NCBI GenBank assembly: GCA_023433705.1
Contig: JAEYUC010000040.1
Location: 1 to 47,630, forward strand
DNA from: Pseudomonadota bacterium
GTDB lineage: Bacteria; Pseudomonadota; Gammaproteobacteria; Steroidobacterales; Steroidobacteraceae
DNA length: 47,630 bases
Direction of reading: 5' to 3'
Shown here: positions 1-7,719 of the stretch, piece after piece
Numbering within the stretch: position 1 is the stretch's first letter
How the letters are laid out: every line of letters starts with the position of its first letter
Made by a program: the position numbers and the translations under genes
The notes under the pieces: model-generated
Seen by the model: the letters and a program-made list of their open reading frames with translations, nothing else
What the model was told of the DNA's origin: nothing
Databases searched by the model: none

Positions 1-978
1 TGCCGGCGCGCGGGCGCGGCCGTCGTCGAGCTGGTGAAGGCGGGCATCACGCCCTCGGACATCCTCACGAAGAAGGCCTTCGAGAATGCGATCACCGTGA
101 CCATCGCGCTCGGCGGCAGCACGAACGCGGTTCTGCATCTGCTCGCGATCGCTCACGCCGCGAAGGTCAGACTGGGACTACAGGATTTCACGCGAATCGG
201 AAAACGTGTCCCGTTGCTTGCCGACGTTCGTCCGAGTGGCCGCTATTTAATGTCGGAGCTGATCGCCATCGGTGGAATTCAGCCCTTGATGAAACGGCTG
301 CTCGATGCCGGATTGCTGCATGGAGAGTGTCTGACCGTCACGGGTCGCACGCTCGCGGAAAATCTTCGCGACGTTCCCGACTATCCACAAGGGCAGGACA
401 TCGTTCGGCCGCTCTCGGATCCGATCAAGAAGGACAGCCATCTCGTGGTGATGTACGGCAACCTCGCGCCCGAGGGCGCGGTCGCGAAGATCTCCGGCAA
501 GGAGGGGTTGCGCTTCACGGGGACCGCACGCGTGTTCGATGGCGAGGAGCGCGCGACTGCCGCGATTCTCGGAGGCAAGGTGAAGCCCGGTGACGTGGTC
601 GTTATCCGTTATGAAGGTCCGCGCGGCGGACCTGGCATGAGGGAAATGCTGAGTCCGACCGGCGCGATCATGGGACGCGGCCTCGGTGACAAGGTGGCCC
701 TGATCACTGACGGAAGATTTTCCGGCGGGAGTCATGGTTTCGTGGTTGGACATATCTCTCCGGAGGCCGCGCTGGGCGGCCCCATCGGTCTTCTTAGGGA
801 CGGCGACCGCATCGCGATAGACGCGGTGAAGCGCACACTCGAGATCGATATCAGTGCATCCGAATTGCGTAGACGCCGTGCGAAATGGCGTGCGCCCAAG
901 CCTTATGCAACGAAAGGCGTGCTCGCGAAGTACGCGCGCAGCGTTTCGAGCGCATCGCTCGGTGCGGTGACCGACTGA
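1..978 (+). CDS. ilvD: Dihydroxy-acid dehydratase, C-terminal part (5' end outside window)
   Basis: The reading frame is open from base 1, so the gene is cut by the window edge and only about 325 C-terminal residues are seen. IlvD is a cytoplasmic Fe-S enzyme that dehydrates 2,3-dihydroxy-acids in valine, isoleucine and leucine synthesis. Seen here are the ITVTIALGGSTNAVLHL stretch of the IlvD/Edd family, the GGPGMREML segment, and the GRFSGGSHGFVVGHISPEA motif that holds the proposed catalytic serine. The ending KPYATKGVLAKYA is typical of IlvD rather than Edd. No other branched-chain synthesis gene lies in the window. Family assignment is firm; the choice of IlvD over sugar-acid dehydratases is slightly less so. 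Confidence 0.9.
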   Translation, partial: CRRAGAAVVELVKAGITPSDILTKKAFENAITVTIALGGSTNAVLHLLAIAHAAKVRLGLQDFTRIGKRVPLLADVRPSGRYLMSELIAIGGIQPLMKRLLDAGLLHGECLTVTGRTLAENLRDVPDYPQGQDIVRPLSDPIKKDSHLVVMYGNLAPEGAVAKISGKEGLRFTGTARVFDGEERATAAILGGKVKPGDVVVIRYEGPRGGPGMREMLSPTGAIMGRGLGDKVALITDGRFSGGSHGFVVGHISPEAALGGPIGLLRDGDRIAIDAVKRTLEIDISASELRRRRAKWRAPKPYATKGVLAKYARSVSSASLGAVTD

Positions 979-1252
979 AAGGGAAAGCGGTTTTCACCAT
1001 GCGTGTATTGCCAATGGGAGCGCTCACGGAGTTGTTGTCAGGTCCGTGGCAGGCGGTTACAGTTCGGCGGCTTTGGACCGGCGCCGAAGCTCAAAACGTT
1101 ATTCTGAAATTGATGACAAGGCCATGCTCGCAACAAGGAGCAGGCCGGGGGACGGAACGAACGAACGGTTGCACTGGTCGGTAAGTATGGTTACTTTCCG
1201 CCACCCCGTTTTTACGTGCCGATAAAGTTTTTTCACTCGCGACCGGGATTAC
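979..1252. other. Intergenic region between ilvD and tonB
   Basis: No convincing gene is seen in these 274 bases; the open frames here are unsupported by motifs. The last 50 bases are less GC-rich, with T-runs around 1208-1234, and probably contain the tonB promoter, but I cannot assign -35 and -10 boxes with confidence. No strong terminator hairpin follows ilvD. Confidence 0.4.
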
Positions 1253-1882
1253 ATGGCCGCTTACGCACAAGACTCTAGTTTCTTCACACGCCGCGGCATC
1301 ATTGCCGTGATCATCATTGCTCTTCACATTCTCGCCGCGTGGGGCCTGGCATCCGGCCTGGCTCGCAAGGTCGTCGAGGTGTTGGCGCCACCGATCGAAG
1401 CCGACATCGTCGAAGAGCTGAAGCAGGAAGACGAACCGCCGCCGCCGCCGCCGCCAGAAATGGAGCGCCCGCCGGTCGAGGTTCCGCCGCCGGAGGTCAC
1501 CATCGATCTGCCGATGGAAACCACCTCCACGGCCATCCAGGACGTGACCGACAAGCCGCCACCGCCGGCTCCGCCGCCGCCGCCGCGCGTTGCGGGCACG
1601 CCCGCGAGAATGACTCGTCCGGTGAACCCTGACGACTTTTACCCGCCGGGCTCGATCCGCCGCGAAGAGCAGGGATCGCCCGTGGTGCAAGCATGCGTGG
1701 GGCCGAATGGCCGCCTGTTGCGTGATCCCGTGATCACGGACACGTCGGGCTTCCCCGATCTGGATGCGGCTGCCATCAAGGTTGCGAAAGCAACACGCTA
1801 TGCGGCGGGTACTGAAGGTGGCTCCGCGCTGCCCGAGTCCTGCATCAAGTTCAAGGTCAAGTTCGTTCTGAAGAACAACTAG
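1253..1882 (+). CDS. tonB: TonB-family energy transducer
   Basis: This 209-residue protein has the TonB plan. A short cytoplasmic N-terminus is followed by one membrane anchor (about residues 14-36), a proline-rich periplasmic spacer (about 60-125, with PPPPPPP and PPPAPPPPPP runs) and a C-terminal TonB fold (about 135-209). The fold contains the family-like segment DLDAAAIKVAKATRY. TonB passes energy from the ExbB-ExbD proton channel to outer-membrane TonB-dependent receptors. The C-terminal domain has two cysteines (in QACVG and ESCIKF) that could form a periplasmic disulfide. exbB and two exbD genes follow in the same direction, which supports the call. No receptor gene is in the window, so the transported substrate is unknown. 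Confidence 0.9.
   Translation: MAAYAQDSSFFTRRGIIAVIIIALHILAAWGLASGLARKVVEVLAPPIEADIVEELKQEDEPPPPPPPEMERPPVEVPPPEVTIDLPMETTSTAIQDVTDKPPPPAPPPPPRVAGTPARMTRPVNPDDFYPPGSIRREEQGSPVVQACVGPNGRLLRDPVITDTSGFPDLDAAAIKVAKATRYAAGTEGGSALPESCIKFKVKFVLKNN
1436..1455 (+). repeat. CCG triplet run inside tonB
   Basis: About six uninterrupted CCG units encode a proline run in the TonB spacer. A second, imperfect CCG-rich run lies near 1556-1588. Such tracts can change length by slippage without breaking the frame, which would alter spacer length. This is coding low complexity, not a mobile repeat. Confidence 0.8.
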
Positions 1883-1943
1883 TCATTTACGGTGAGGCGG
1901 TGCTTTGCAGGCACCGCTTCACTTTTTCGTCATCGAGGAAATC

Positions 1944-2675
1944 ATGGAACCCACTGCTGCTGCTACTGCTCATTCTGCTGTTGTCGAAAATCCGTACGGC
2001 CTGCAAGCCCTCTGGCTCCAGGGTGATGCGGTCGCCCGCGGCACTTTGATCATTCTCGTGATCATGTCGGCCGTCTCCTGGTACATCATCTTCACGAAGC
2101 TCTGGGACCAGCGCCGTCTGCGCCAGGGTGCCAAGGTCGTCGAGAAGCAATTCTGGAGCTCGGGCTCCCTCAAGGAAGCGGTCGATCGTCTTCCGAAGGA
2201 CAATGATTTCCGCGCCGTCGCCGAAGACGGTCTCCGCGCCTCGGCGCACCACGAAGGCCGCCTGACGGACCGCATCGACCTGCACGAGTGGGTGACGATG
2301 TCCCTGCAGCGTTCGGTCGACTCCGTGAACAGCAAGATGAGCAACGGCCTCGCGTTCCTCGCGACCGTGGGTTCCACCGCGCCGTTCGTCGGTCTGTTCG
2401 GTACGGTGTGGGGCATTCTGAACGCGCTCGTGTCCATCGGCGTGTCCGGCCAGGCGTCCATCGACAAAGTTGCCGGCCCCGTCGGTGAAGCGCTCATCAT
2501 GACGGCCATCGGTCTGGCGGTCGCGGTGCCGGCGGTCATGGGTTACAACTGGCTGCTGCGTCGTAACAAGTCGATCAGCGAGAGCCTGCGCAATTTCGCC
2601 TCGGACCTGCACGCCTACCTCGTCGGTGGCGCGCGCGTGTCGCAGGGCGCTCCTGTTGCCGGCGTGAAGAAGTAA
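1944..2675 (+). CDS. exbB: ExbB/TolQ/MotA-family proton channel subunit
   Basis: This is an inner-membrane proton-channel subunit that works with ExbD to energise TonB. The 243-residue product has three membrane segments: about 33-51, then a pair around 130-160 and 172-195. The pair holds the family signature region FLATVGSTAPFVGLFGTVWGI and the following GPVGEALIMTAIGLAVAVPAV. I chose ATG 1944 because GAGGAA sits just upstream; an in-frame TTG at 1905 would add 13 residues without support. It lies 61 bases after tonB and 48 before the first exbD, so an operon is likely. TolQ is the alternative family member, but tolR/tolA/tolB/pal are absent and tonB is adjacent. Confidence 0.92.
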   Translation: MEPTAAATAHSAVVENPYGLQALWLQGDAVARGTLIILVIMSAVSWYIIFTKLWDQRRLRQGAKVVEKQFWSSGSLKEAVDRLPKDNDFRAVAEDGLRASAHHEGRLTDRIDLHEWVTMSLQRSVDSVNSKMSNGLAFLATVGSTAPFVGLFGTVWGILNALVSIGVSGQASIDKVAGPVGEALIMTAIGLAVAVPAVMGYNWLLRRNKSISESLRNFASDLHAYLVGGARVSQGAPVAGVKK

Positions 2676-2697
2676 GCCCCGGAACCCCCGGGCTTAC
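2672..2697 (+). terminator. Intercistronic hairpin exbB/exbD
   Basis: A perfect 8-bp inverted repeat (GTAAGCCC and GGGCTTAC) with a 10-base loop starts at the exbB stop codon and is followed by GTTT. There is no long U-run, so it may be a partial terminator or an mRNA-stabilising hairpin setting the exbB:exbD ratio. Confidence 0.5.
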
Positions 2698-2723
2698 GTT
2701 TCAGCCAACAGAGGTATCGCGTC

Positions 2724-3170
2724 ATGTCAATGAGTGTCGGTTCACCGGACGACGGTGAAGAAGCATCAGCGATTTCGGAGATCAACACGACGCCGCTCGT
2801 CGACATCATGTTGGTGCTGCTCATCATCTTCCTGATCACGGTCCCCGTGATCCAGAAGATGGCGAACGTCGAAATCCCGAAGGCCGTGAACATTCCGACC
2901 CAGACGAAGCCGGAAAACATCACGATCTCGGTCGACAGCCAGGGCAGGATCTATTGGAACGCCGGTCTGGTCGAAGACAAGGATCGCTTCTTCCAGCTCA
3001 TCGTCGAACAGGCTCGCAAGACGCCTCAGCCCGAATTCCACATCCGCGGTGACAAGAACGCGCGCTGGGAAGGAGTTGGTCGGGTCATCTATAACCTGCA
3101 ACGCGGTGGCATCGTGAAGGTCGGTTTCATCACCGAACCCGATCGCGGCAGCATTCGCGTCACGCGCTGA
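2724..3170 (+). CDS. exbD: ExbD/TolR-family protein, first copy
   Basis: ExbD is the single-pass partner of ExbB. Its membrane helix carries the aspartate needed for proton flow, and a periplasmic domain couples to TonB. The 148-residue product has an N-terminal cytoplasmic part, then NTTPLVDIMLVLLIIFLITVPV (about residues 22-43) with the key Asp. A periplasmic domain follows, with the typical ISVDSQGRIYWN and NLQRGGIVKVGFITEP stretches. An AGAGG-like ribosome site lies about 10 bases before ATG 2724; ATG 2730 is an alternative start. A second exbD follows after 20 bases. Confidence 0.92.
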   Translation: MSMSVGSPDDGEEASAISEINTTPLVDIMLVLLIIFLITVPVIQKMANVEIPKAVNIPTQTKPENITISVDSQGRIYWNAGLVEDKDRFFQLIVEQARKTPQPEFHIRGDKNARWEGVGRVIYNLQRGGIVKVGFITEPDRGSIRVTR

Positions 3171-3190
3171 CAGAGCAGAGGTAGCTATTC

Positions 3191-3628
3191 ATGTCTATGA
3201 GTGTGGGCAGCGCCGAAGCAGGCGCGCCGATGATGGAGATCAACACGACTCCACTCATCGACGTCATGCTGGTGCTCATCATCGTGCTGATCATGTCGAT
3301 CCCGGTCATGACGCATGCGACGAAACTGGATATGCCGCAGACTAACAATCCGCCGCCGCCGGTTCGTCCCGAGGTCATCCAGATCGACATCGACTTCGAC
3401 GGCACGATCGTCTGGAACAACACCCCGGTGCAGGGGATCGATCAGCTGGAGACGTATTTCCGTTCAGCGCGGCAGTCGGCCGAAGCAGCGGGCCGACCGC
3501 AGCCGGAAATTCATCTGCGGCCCGATCGCCGTTCGCGTTACGAGACGACCGCGCTCGTCATGGCAGCCGCCCAGCGAAACCGCATGGAGAAGATGGGTTT
3601 CGTGAACACGGCGGAGTTTCGCGACTAG
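3191..3628 (+). CDS. ExbD/TolR-family protein, second copy
   Basis: This is a second ExbD-type subunit of 145 residues. Its membrane helix (NTTPLIDVMLVLIIVLIMSIPV, about residues 18-39) keeps the aspartate, so it is probably functional and not a decayed copy. The periplasmic part is clearly diverged from the first copy, with a PPPPVRPEVIQIDIDFDGTIVWN segment. Tandem exbD genes are known from xanthomonad TonB loci, where the second copy is not needed for every substrate. It is 20 bases downstream of the first exbD with a GCAGAGG ribosome site, so co-transcription is very likely. Whether the two form a mixed channel cannot be told from sequence. Confidence 0.9.
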   Translation: MSMSVGSAEAGAPMMEINTTPLIDVMLVLIIVLIMSIPVMTHATKLDMPQTNNPPPPVRPEVIQIDIDFDGTIVWNNTPVQGIDQLETYFRSARQSAEAAGRPQPEIHLRPDRRSRYETTALVMAAAQRNRMEKMGFVNTAEFRD

Positions 3629-3642
3629 CGGGTTTGCAACGC

Positions 3643-3671
3643 CAAGCCTTTGAAGTCGCAAGCCTTTGAAG
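3643..3671 (+). repeat. 13-base tandem direct repeat
   Basis: CAAGCCTTTGAAG occurs at 3643-3655 and again at 3659-3671, a 16-base period, between exbD2 and the first TPR gene. The second copy is part of a short inverted repeat, GCCTT TG AAGGC. The function is unknown; it could be a protein-binding site or a chance duplication. Confidence 0.6.
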
Positions 3672-3744
3672 GCATAGAGGAAACTTTCCGCCTCGGCGGC
3701 CATCCAATTTCGCCAGGATGTCCGTCGGGTGGATCGCAAAACCA

Positions 3745-3772
3745 GAGCCGCGGTCTGCAAAGCCCGCGGCTC
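3745..3772 (+). terminator. Strong hairpin upstream of the first TPR gene
   Basis: A perfect 9-bp stem (GAGCCGCGG with CCGCGGCTC) and a 10-base loop is followed by GTTTG. It lies 6 bases before the AAGGAG ribosome site of the TPR gene. It could end part of the exbD transcript or protect the downstream mRNA from decay. The weak U-tract argues against complete termination. Confidence 0.5.
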
Positions 3773-3793
3773 GTTTGTAAGGAGCTAAGTAAA

Positions 3794-5017
3794 GTGCGTA
3801 ATCGGTTGACTCTCGGAATGGCCGCATTCGTCGCGTGCCTCGGCATGGCCTCCGCAGCGATTGCGCAAGACGACGGCTGCGGCGATCGCAAAGTCACCAA
3901 GAAGATCGGCAAGGAAATGGGCGCCGCGCAGGACGCCTACAACGCCAAGCAGTGGAACGACGTCCTCACCAAGGTCGCGGCCATCGAGGCGAACCCGATC
4001 GAGAAGTCCGCGATCGACAAGTTCTGGCTGAACGAATTCGCGGGCATCGCGAACGTCAACCTGAAGAATTATCCGAAAGCCCTCGAGCAGCTCGAGCTGG
4101 CCTACAACTCGCCATGCATGGACGAGGCTAACAAGATTCACCGCGCCAAGGTCCTCATGCAGCTCGCGTATTCGCAGAAGGACTATCCGAAGGCGATCCA
4201 GTACGGCAACAAGGTCCTCGAGACCAACTGGGAAGCGGAGACGGCCATCTACGTCGGCAATGCGTACTACATCGGCAACGATTACGAGAACACCCGCAAG
4301 GTGCTGACGGATGTCGTCGCGAAGCAGGAAGCCGCCGGCGGCACGCCCGACGAACAGACGTACCGCATCCTGCAGGGCGCCTGCGTCAATCTGAAAGACG
4401 ACGCGTGCGTCACCGAGCAGTTCGAGAAGCTCGTCAAGCACTACCCGAAACCGATGTACTGGAAGGATCTCACCAACACGCTGTTGCGCGAGGCTTCCGG
4501 CGACAAACAACTCCTGAACGTGCTCCGTCTCGCGGACAGCGTGGAGATACTCGAGAATCCGGGCCAGTATTTCGAGGTCGCACAGCTGGCAATCGCGCAG
4601 GGTCTTCCGGGCGAGGCCCAGTCGGCCATCGAGAAGGGCTTCAAGAAGGAAGTCTTCAAGGCGCCCCAGGAAAAGGAACGCGCCAATCGACTTCTGGCCG
4701 AATCCAAGCAGGCCGCGACGCTCGACAAGTCCACGCTCGCCAAACAAGACGATTCGGCGCGCGCCAAGACGACCGGCGATGCCGACGTCAAACTGGGTGC
4801 GGCATACCTGAGCTACGGCGAAACCGACAAGGCCATCGAAGCACTGAAGCGGGGCATCGGAAAGGGCGGGGTCAAGAATCCCGACGAAGCCGGTTTGTTG
4901 CTCGGCATCGCGTACCTGCGTGCCAACAACAAGGACGAAGCCGCCAAGGCGTTCGAGAGCGTGAAGCAGGATCCCACGATGGCGCGTATCGCGAAGTTGT
5001 GGCTGCTCAGTACCTGA
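3794..5017 (+). CDS. Secreted TPR-repeat protein, first paralogue in TonB locus
   Basis: The 407-residue product has an N-terminal signal peptide ending near AAIAQ-DDG (about residue 25), so it is probably periplasmic. The rest is helical with TPR-like units, such as FAGIANVNLKNYPKALEQLELAY, AYSQKDYPKAIQYGNKVLE and the C-terminal YLSYGETDKAIEALKRGIGKG (quoted in parts). I chose GTG 3794 because AAGGAG sits at 3779-3784; an upstream in-frame ATG at 3650 would bury the signal peptide. Its position after tonB-exbB-exbD-exbD suggests a role in the TonB machine. TPR proteins encoded in some marine gammaproteobacterial TonB2 operons are a precedent. The exact function is not known. Confidence 0.8.
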   Translation: MRNRLTLGMAAFVACLGMASAAIAQDDGCGDRKVTKKIGKEMGAAQDAYNAKQWNDVLTKVAAIEANPIEKSAIDKFWLNEFAGIANVNLKNYPKALEQLELAYNSPCMDEANKIHRAKVLMQLAYSQKDYPKAIQYGNKVLETNWEAETAIYVGNAYYIGNDYENTRKVLTDVVAKQEAAGGTPDEQTYRILQGACVNLKDDACVTEQFEKLVKHYPKPMYWKDLTNTLLREASGDKQLLNVLRLADSVEILENPGQYFEVAQLAIAQGLPGEAQSAIEKGFKKEVFKAPQEKERANRLLAESKQAATLDKSTLAKQDDSARAKTTGDADVKLGAAYLSYGETDKAIEALKRGIGKGGVKNPDEAGLLLGIAYLRANNKDEAAKAFESVKQDPTMARIAKLWLLST

Positions 5018-5124
5018 ACCTGACCTGAATGTGTTGCCGGCCTCGACTTCCGGCTGTTGAGTCGTTTGGCGCCTTGCAAACGATGCTGACCCCAGTGAGC
5101 ATCGGCGAACGAAGCATCGATCAA

Positions 5125-5138
5125 CCTAGAGACCTAGG
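5125..5138 (+). promoter_or_regulatory. Small hairpin covering the ribosome site of the second TPR gene
   Basis: CCTAG (5125-5129) pairs with CTAGG (5134-5138) around an AGAC loop, and the 3' arm overlaps the AGGAG ribosome site at 5136-5140. A 5-bp stem is weak, so any effect on translation would be modest. It could also be chance. Confidence 0.35.
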
Positions 5139-5147
5139 AGCGTGTAA

Positions 5148-6392
5148 GTGCATATGAGAAGTGGGCTGTTAGTCGCGGTAGCGGCGATTGGAATCATCGG
5201 CGCTGGTTGGGCGACCCCGGCGGCGGCGCAGGGCGCATGCACTGGCGGCGGCAAGATCAGCAAGCAGATCGCCAAACCCATGGCTGCCGCGCAGGAAGCC
5301 CAGAAGGCCCGCCGCTGGCAGGACATGCTCGCGAAGGTTCGCGAGGCCGAGCAGACGCCCGGCGCGAAGACCCAGACCGACCTTTATTACATGGCCGAAT
5401 TCCGCGGCTATGCCTACCACCAGCTCCGGCAGTACGCCGACGCGGCGCGCGAGCTCGAGACCGGACTCAACTCGCCCTGCATGCCCGAGTCGCAGCGCCT
5501 CGATCGCTACAAGAGCCTCGTGGGCCTCTACACGAACCTGCGCAACTACCAGAAGGCCATCGACTTCGGTAACCGCGCTCTCAAGATCGGCCGCGATCCG
5601 GAAATCCAGGTGGCGGTTGCCCAGGCTTACTACCAGTCGGGTGACAACAAGAGCGCCATCCGTGTGATGAACGAGCTGATCGATTCCAGCGGCAAGCCCA
5701 AGGAACAGCAGCTCCTGCTCGTCCTGTCCGCCTGCCAGAAGGCCGGGGACAACGCCTGCGTCGCCAAGGTCTACGAAAAGCTGGTGCTCAACTATCCGAA
5801 GGCCGAGTACTGGTCCAACCTGATGGACGCGCTGCGCAAGAGCGACCTCGACGACCTGCAGCGGATCAATGTCATGCGCCTGGCGCTGCACGTGAACGTG
5901 TTGAAGCGGCCCGACGAGTTCAAGGAATTCGCTCAGCTCGCCCTCGAGGAGAAGCTGGCCGCGGATGCGAAGACCGTCCTCGACCAGGGCTTCACCAAGA
6001 AGGTGTTCGTCGAGCAGCGCGACATCGACGTGAACAAGCGCCTGCTCAAGGTCGCCGAGACCCAGGCCGCGCAGGAAAAGGCCGAGCTCGCCAAGCATGA
6101 AGCTGCCGCCAAGACCGCCGCCACGGGCGACGCGCTCGTGAAGGTCGGCGCGCAGCATCTGGCTTTCGGCGACAACGCGAAGGCCGCGTCGCTCCTCTCG
6201 GCGGGCATCGCGAAGGGTGGCCTCGCCAAGGGCGATCCGAAAGAGAAGGCGCGCATCGACGAAGCGTCGTTGTTGCTCGGCATCGCGCACCTGCGCAACG
6301 GCAACAAGCCCGAAGCCGCCAAGGCGTTCCGCGCCGTGAAGAACGATCCGACCATGGTGCGCATCGCGAAACTCTGGTTGCTCAATACCTGA
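5148..6392 (+). CDS. Secreted TPR-repeat protein, second paralogue in TonB locus
   Basis: This 414-residue protein is a paralogue of the upstream TPR gene. Both carry a signal peptide (here ending near TPAAAQ-GAC), the same order of helical repeats, a ...SPCM motif near residue 110, and nearly the same ending (DPTMVRIAKLWLLNT against DPTMARIAKLWLLST). GTG 5148 is 7 bases after TAGGAG; ATG 5154 two codons later is equally possible. The pair probably arose by tandem duplication, then diverged. As with the first copy, a periplasmic scaffold or partner role for TonB/ExbD is inferred only from gene context. Confidence 0.8.
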   Translation: MHMRSGLLVAVAAIGIIGAGWATPAAAQGACTGGGKISKQIAKPMAAAQEAQKARRWQDMLAKVREAEQTPGAKTQTDLYYMAEFRGYAYHQLRQYADAARELETGLNSPCMPESQRLDRYKSLVGLYTNLRNYQKAIDFGNRALKIGRDPEIQVAVAQAYYQSGDNKSAIRVMNELIDSSGKPKEQQLLLVLSACQKAGDNACVAKVYEKLVLNYPKAEYWSNLMDALRKSDLDDLQRINVMRLALHVNVLKRPDEFKEFAQLALEEKLAADAKTVLDQGFTKKVFVEQRDIDVNKRLLKVAETQAAQEKAELAKHEAAAKTAATGDALVKVGAQHLAFGDNAKAASLLSAGIAKGGLAKGDPKEKARIDEASLLLGIAHLRNGNKPEAAKAFRAVKNDPTMVRIAKLWLLNT

Positions 6393-6413
6393 GCGCGGGA
6401 CGGGATCGATTAC

Positions 6414-6448
6414 ACGAAAAGGCCGGGCGCGAGTCCGGCCTTTTTCGT
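6414..6448. terminator. Bidirectional intrinsic terminator
   Basis: The sequence ACGAAAAGGCCGG pairs with CCGGCCTTTTTCGT with one extra T, giving a GGCCGG/CCGGCC core flanked by A- and T-runs on each side. It lies between the convergent TPR gene and CoA-transferase gene and fits a rho-independent terminator for both strands. This is the best terminator in the window. Confidence 0.88.
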
Positions 6449-6452
6449 TTGT

Positions 6453-7664
6453 TCAGATGATTCCGCTGGCCCGGTGAGCCGCCAGTAGTTCGTCGTCGTA
6501 ACCGAGCAGTCCGCGATAGATTTCGTCGTTGTGCTGACCGAGCTCGGGCGCCGGTGCGCGGATGGATCCGGGCGTTTCCGAGAAACGCGGCGCGACGTTC
6601 TGCATGCGCAACGTGCCGAATGTCGGGTGAGGTGTACCGACGATCGCCTTGCGGGCCAGGAAGTGCGGATCTTCGAGCATGTCGGCCGTGCGGTAGATGA
6701 GGCCGGAAGGCACGCCGTGTTTCTCGAGCGTCGCGAGCAGGTCGCGGGTCGACAGCGTCGAAGTCCACTTCGCGATCAGTTCGTCGAGCTCGCGCTGATG
6801 CGCGCCGCGCGCCTGGTGGTCGCGATACCGTTCGTCGGTCGCGAGCGCGGGCGACTGCATCGCTTCGCACAGTCGTGTGAAGACCGTGTCCTGGTTCGCG
6901 CCGATCATCACGATCCCGTCGCGCGTCGGGTAGACGTTCGACGGCGCGATTCGCGGCAGGATGGCGCCGCTGCGTTCGCGCACGTGCCCGAGCTGGTCGT
7001 ACTCGGTCACGAGCGACTCCATCATGTTGAGCACCGACTCGTAGATCGCCGCGTCGACGACCTGTCCACGCCCGGTGCGCTCCCGGTGGTGAAGTGCGGC
7101 CAGCGCTCCCATGCAGGCGTGTACGGCCGCGAGGGAATCACCGATGCTGATCCCGACGCGAGCGGGCGGCCGATCGGGCTCCCCCACGATGTAGCGCAGG
7201 CCACCCATGGCTTCGCCGATGCCGCCGTAACCCGCGCGCTGGGAATACGGGCCGGTCTGGCCGTAACCGGAGACCCGGACGAGCACCAGGCGCGGATTCA
7301 CCGCGGAGAGCTCTTCCCAGCCGCAATTCCATTTCTCGAGCGTCCCGGGTCGAAAATTCTCGATGACGACATCAGCTTTGGCGCATAAGTCCTTGAAAAT
7401 ACGCTGGCCAGCTTCGCGGCGCAGGTCGAGCGTAATGGCCTTCTTGTTGCGCGCGATGACCGGCCACCAGACGGACGGCTGGTCGCGCGACTGGGGGCCC
7501 CAATGCCGCATGGGATCGCCCTGGCCGGGCGCTTCGACCTTGATGACCTCGGCACCCATGTCGCCCAGCAACTGCCCGCAGAAGGGCCCAGCGATCAACG
7601 TGCCGAGTTCCAGTACGCGGAGGTCTGAGAGGGGTCCGGTGTTCGCGGGCTGCTCGGTGCTCAT
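6453..7664 (-). CDS. Family III CoA-transferase (CaiB/BaiF type)
   Basis: The product (403 residues) moves CoA between carboxylic acids through an aspartyl-CoA intermediate. N-terminal LGTLIAGPFCGQLLGDMGAEVIKVE, the VIENFRPGTLEKW segment and VRVSGYGQTGPY are classic for the family. GISIGDSLAA (about residue 175) carries the likely catalytic Asp. I chose ATG 7664; the frame extends 13 codons further upstream without support. It is divergent from an HMG-CoA-lyase-like gene whose start is only 55 bases away. The substrate is unknown; formyl-CoA and carnitine transferases share these motifs. Context suggests a short-chain dicarboxylic or 3-hydroxy-3-methyl acid, as in human SUGCT, which belongs to the same family. 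Confidence 0.88.
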   Translation of the reverse strand: MSTEQPANTGPLSDLRVLELGTLIAGPFCGQLLGDMGAEVIKVEAPGQGDPMRHWGPQSRDQPSVWWPVIARNKKAITLDLRREAGQRIFKDLCAKADVVIENFRPGTLEKWNCGWEELSAVNPRLVLVRVSGYGQTGPYSQRAGYGGIGEAMGGLRYIVGEPDRPPARVGISIGDSLAAVHACMGALAALHHRERTGRGQVVDAAIYESVLNMMESLVTEYDQLGHVRERSGAILPRIAPSNVYPTRDGIVMIGANQDTVFTRLCEAMQSPALATDERYRDHQARGAHQRELDELIAKWTSTLSTRDLLATLEKHGVPSGLIYRTADMLEDPHFLARKAIVGTPHPTFGTLRMQNVAPRFSETPGSIRAPAPELGQHNDEIYRGLLGYDDELLAAHRASGII

Positions 7665-7704
7665 GGCGCAGCGGTTTCTACCGACGGCGGATCGGGGGGT
7701 CAAC

Positions 7705-7710
7705 TAAGAT
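7705..7710 (+). promoter_or_regulatory. Candidate -10 box of the HMG-CoA-lyase-like gene
   Basis: TAAGAT lies 9 bases before ATG 7720, which would give an almost leaderless transcript. I see no good -35 hexamer at the usual distance, so this is tentative. Confidence 0.35.
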
Positions 7711-7719
7711 TCACGCCCC

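Noticed and set aside
1436..1588. The CCG-rich tracts as a mobile or satellite repeat.
   Set aside because: They encode the proline-rich TonB spacer and stay in frame.
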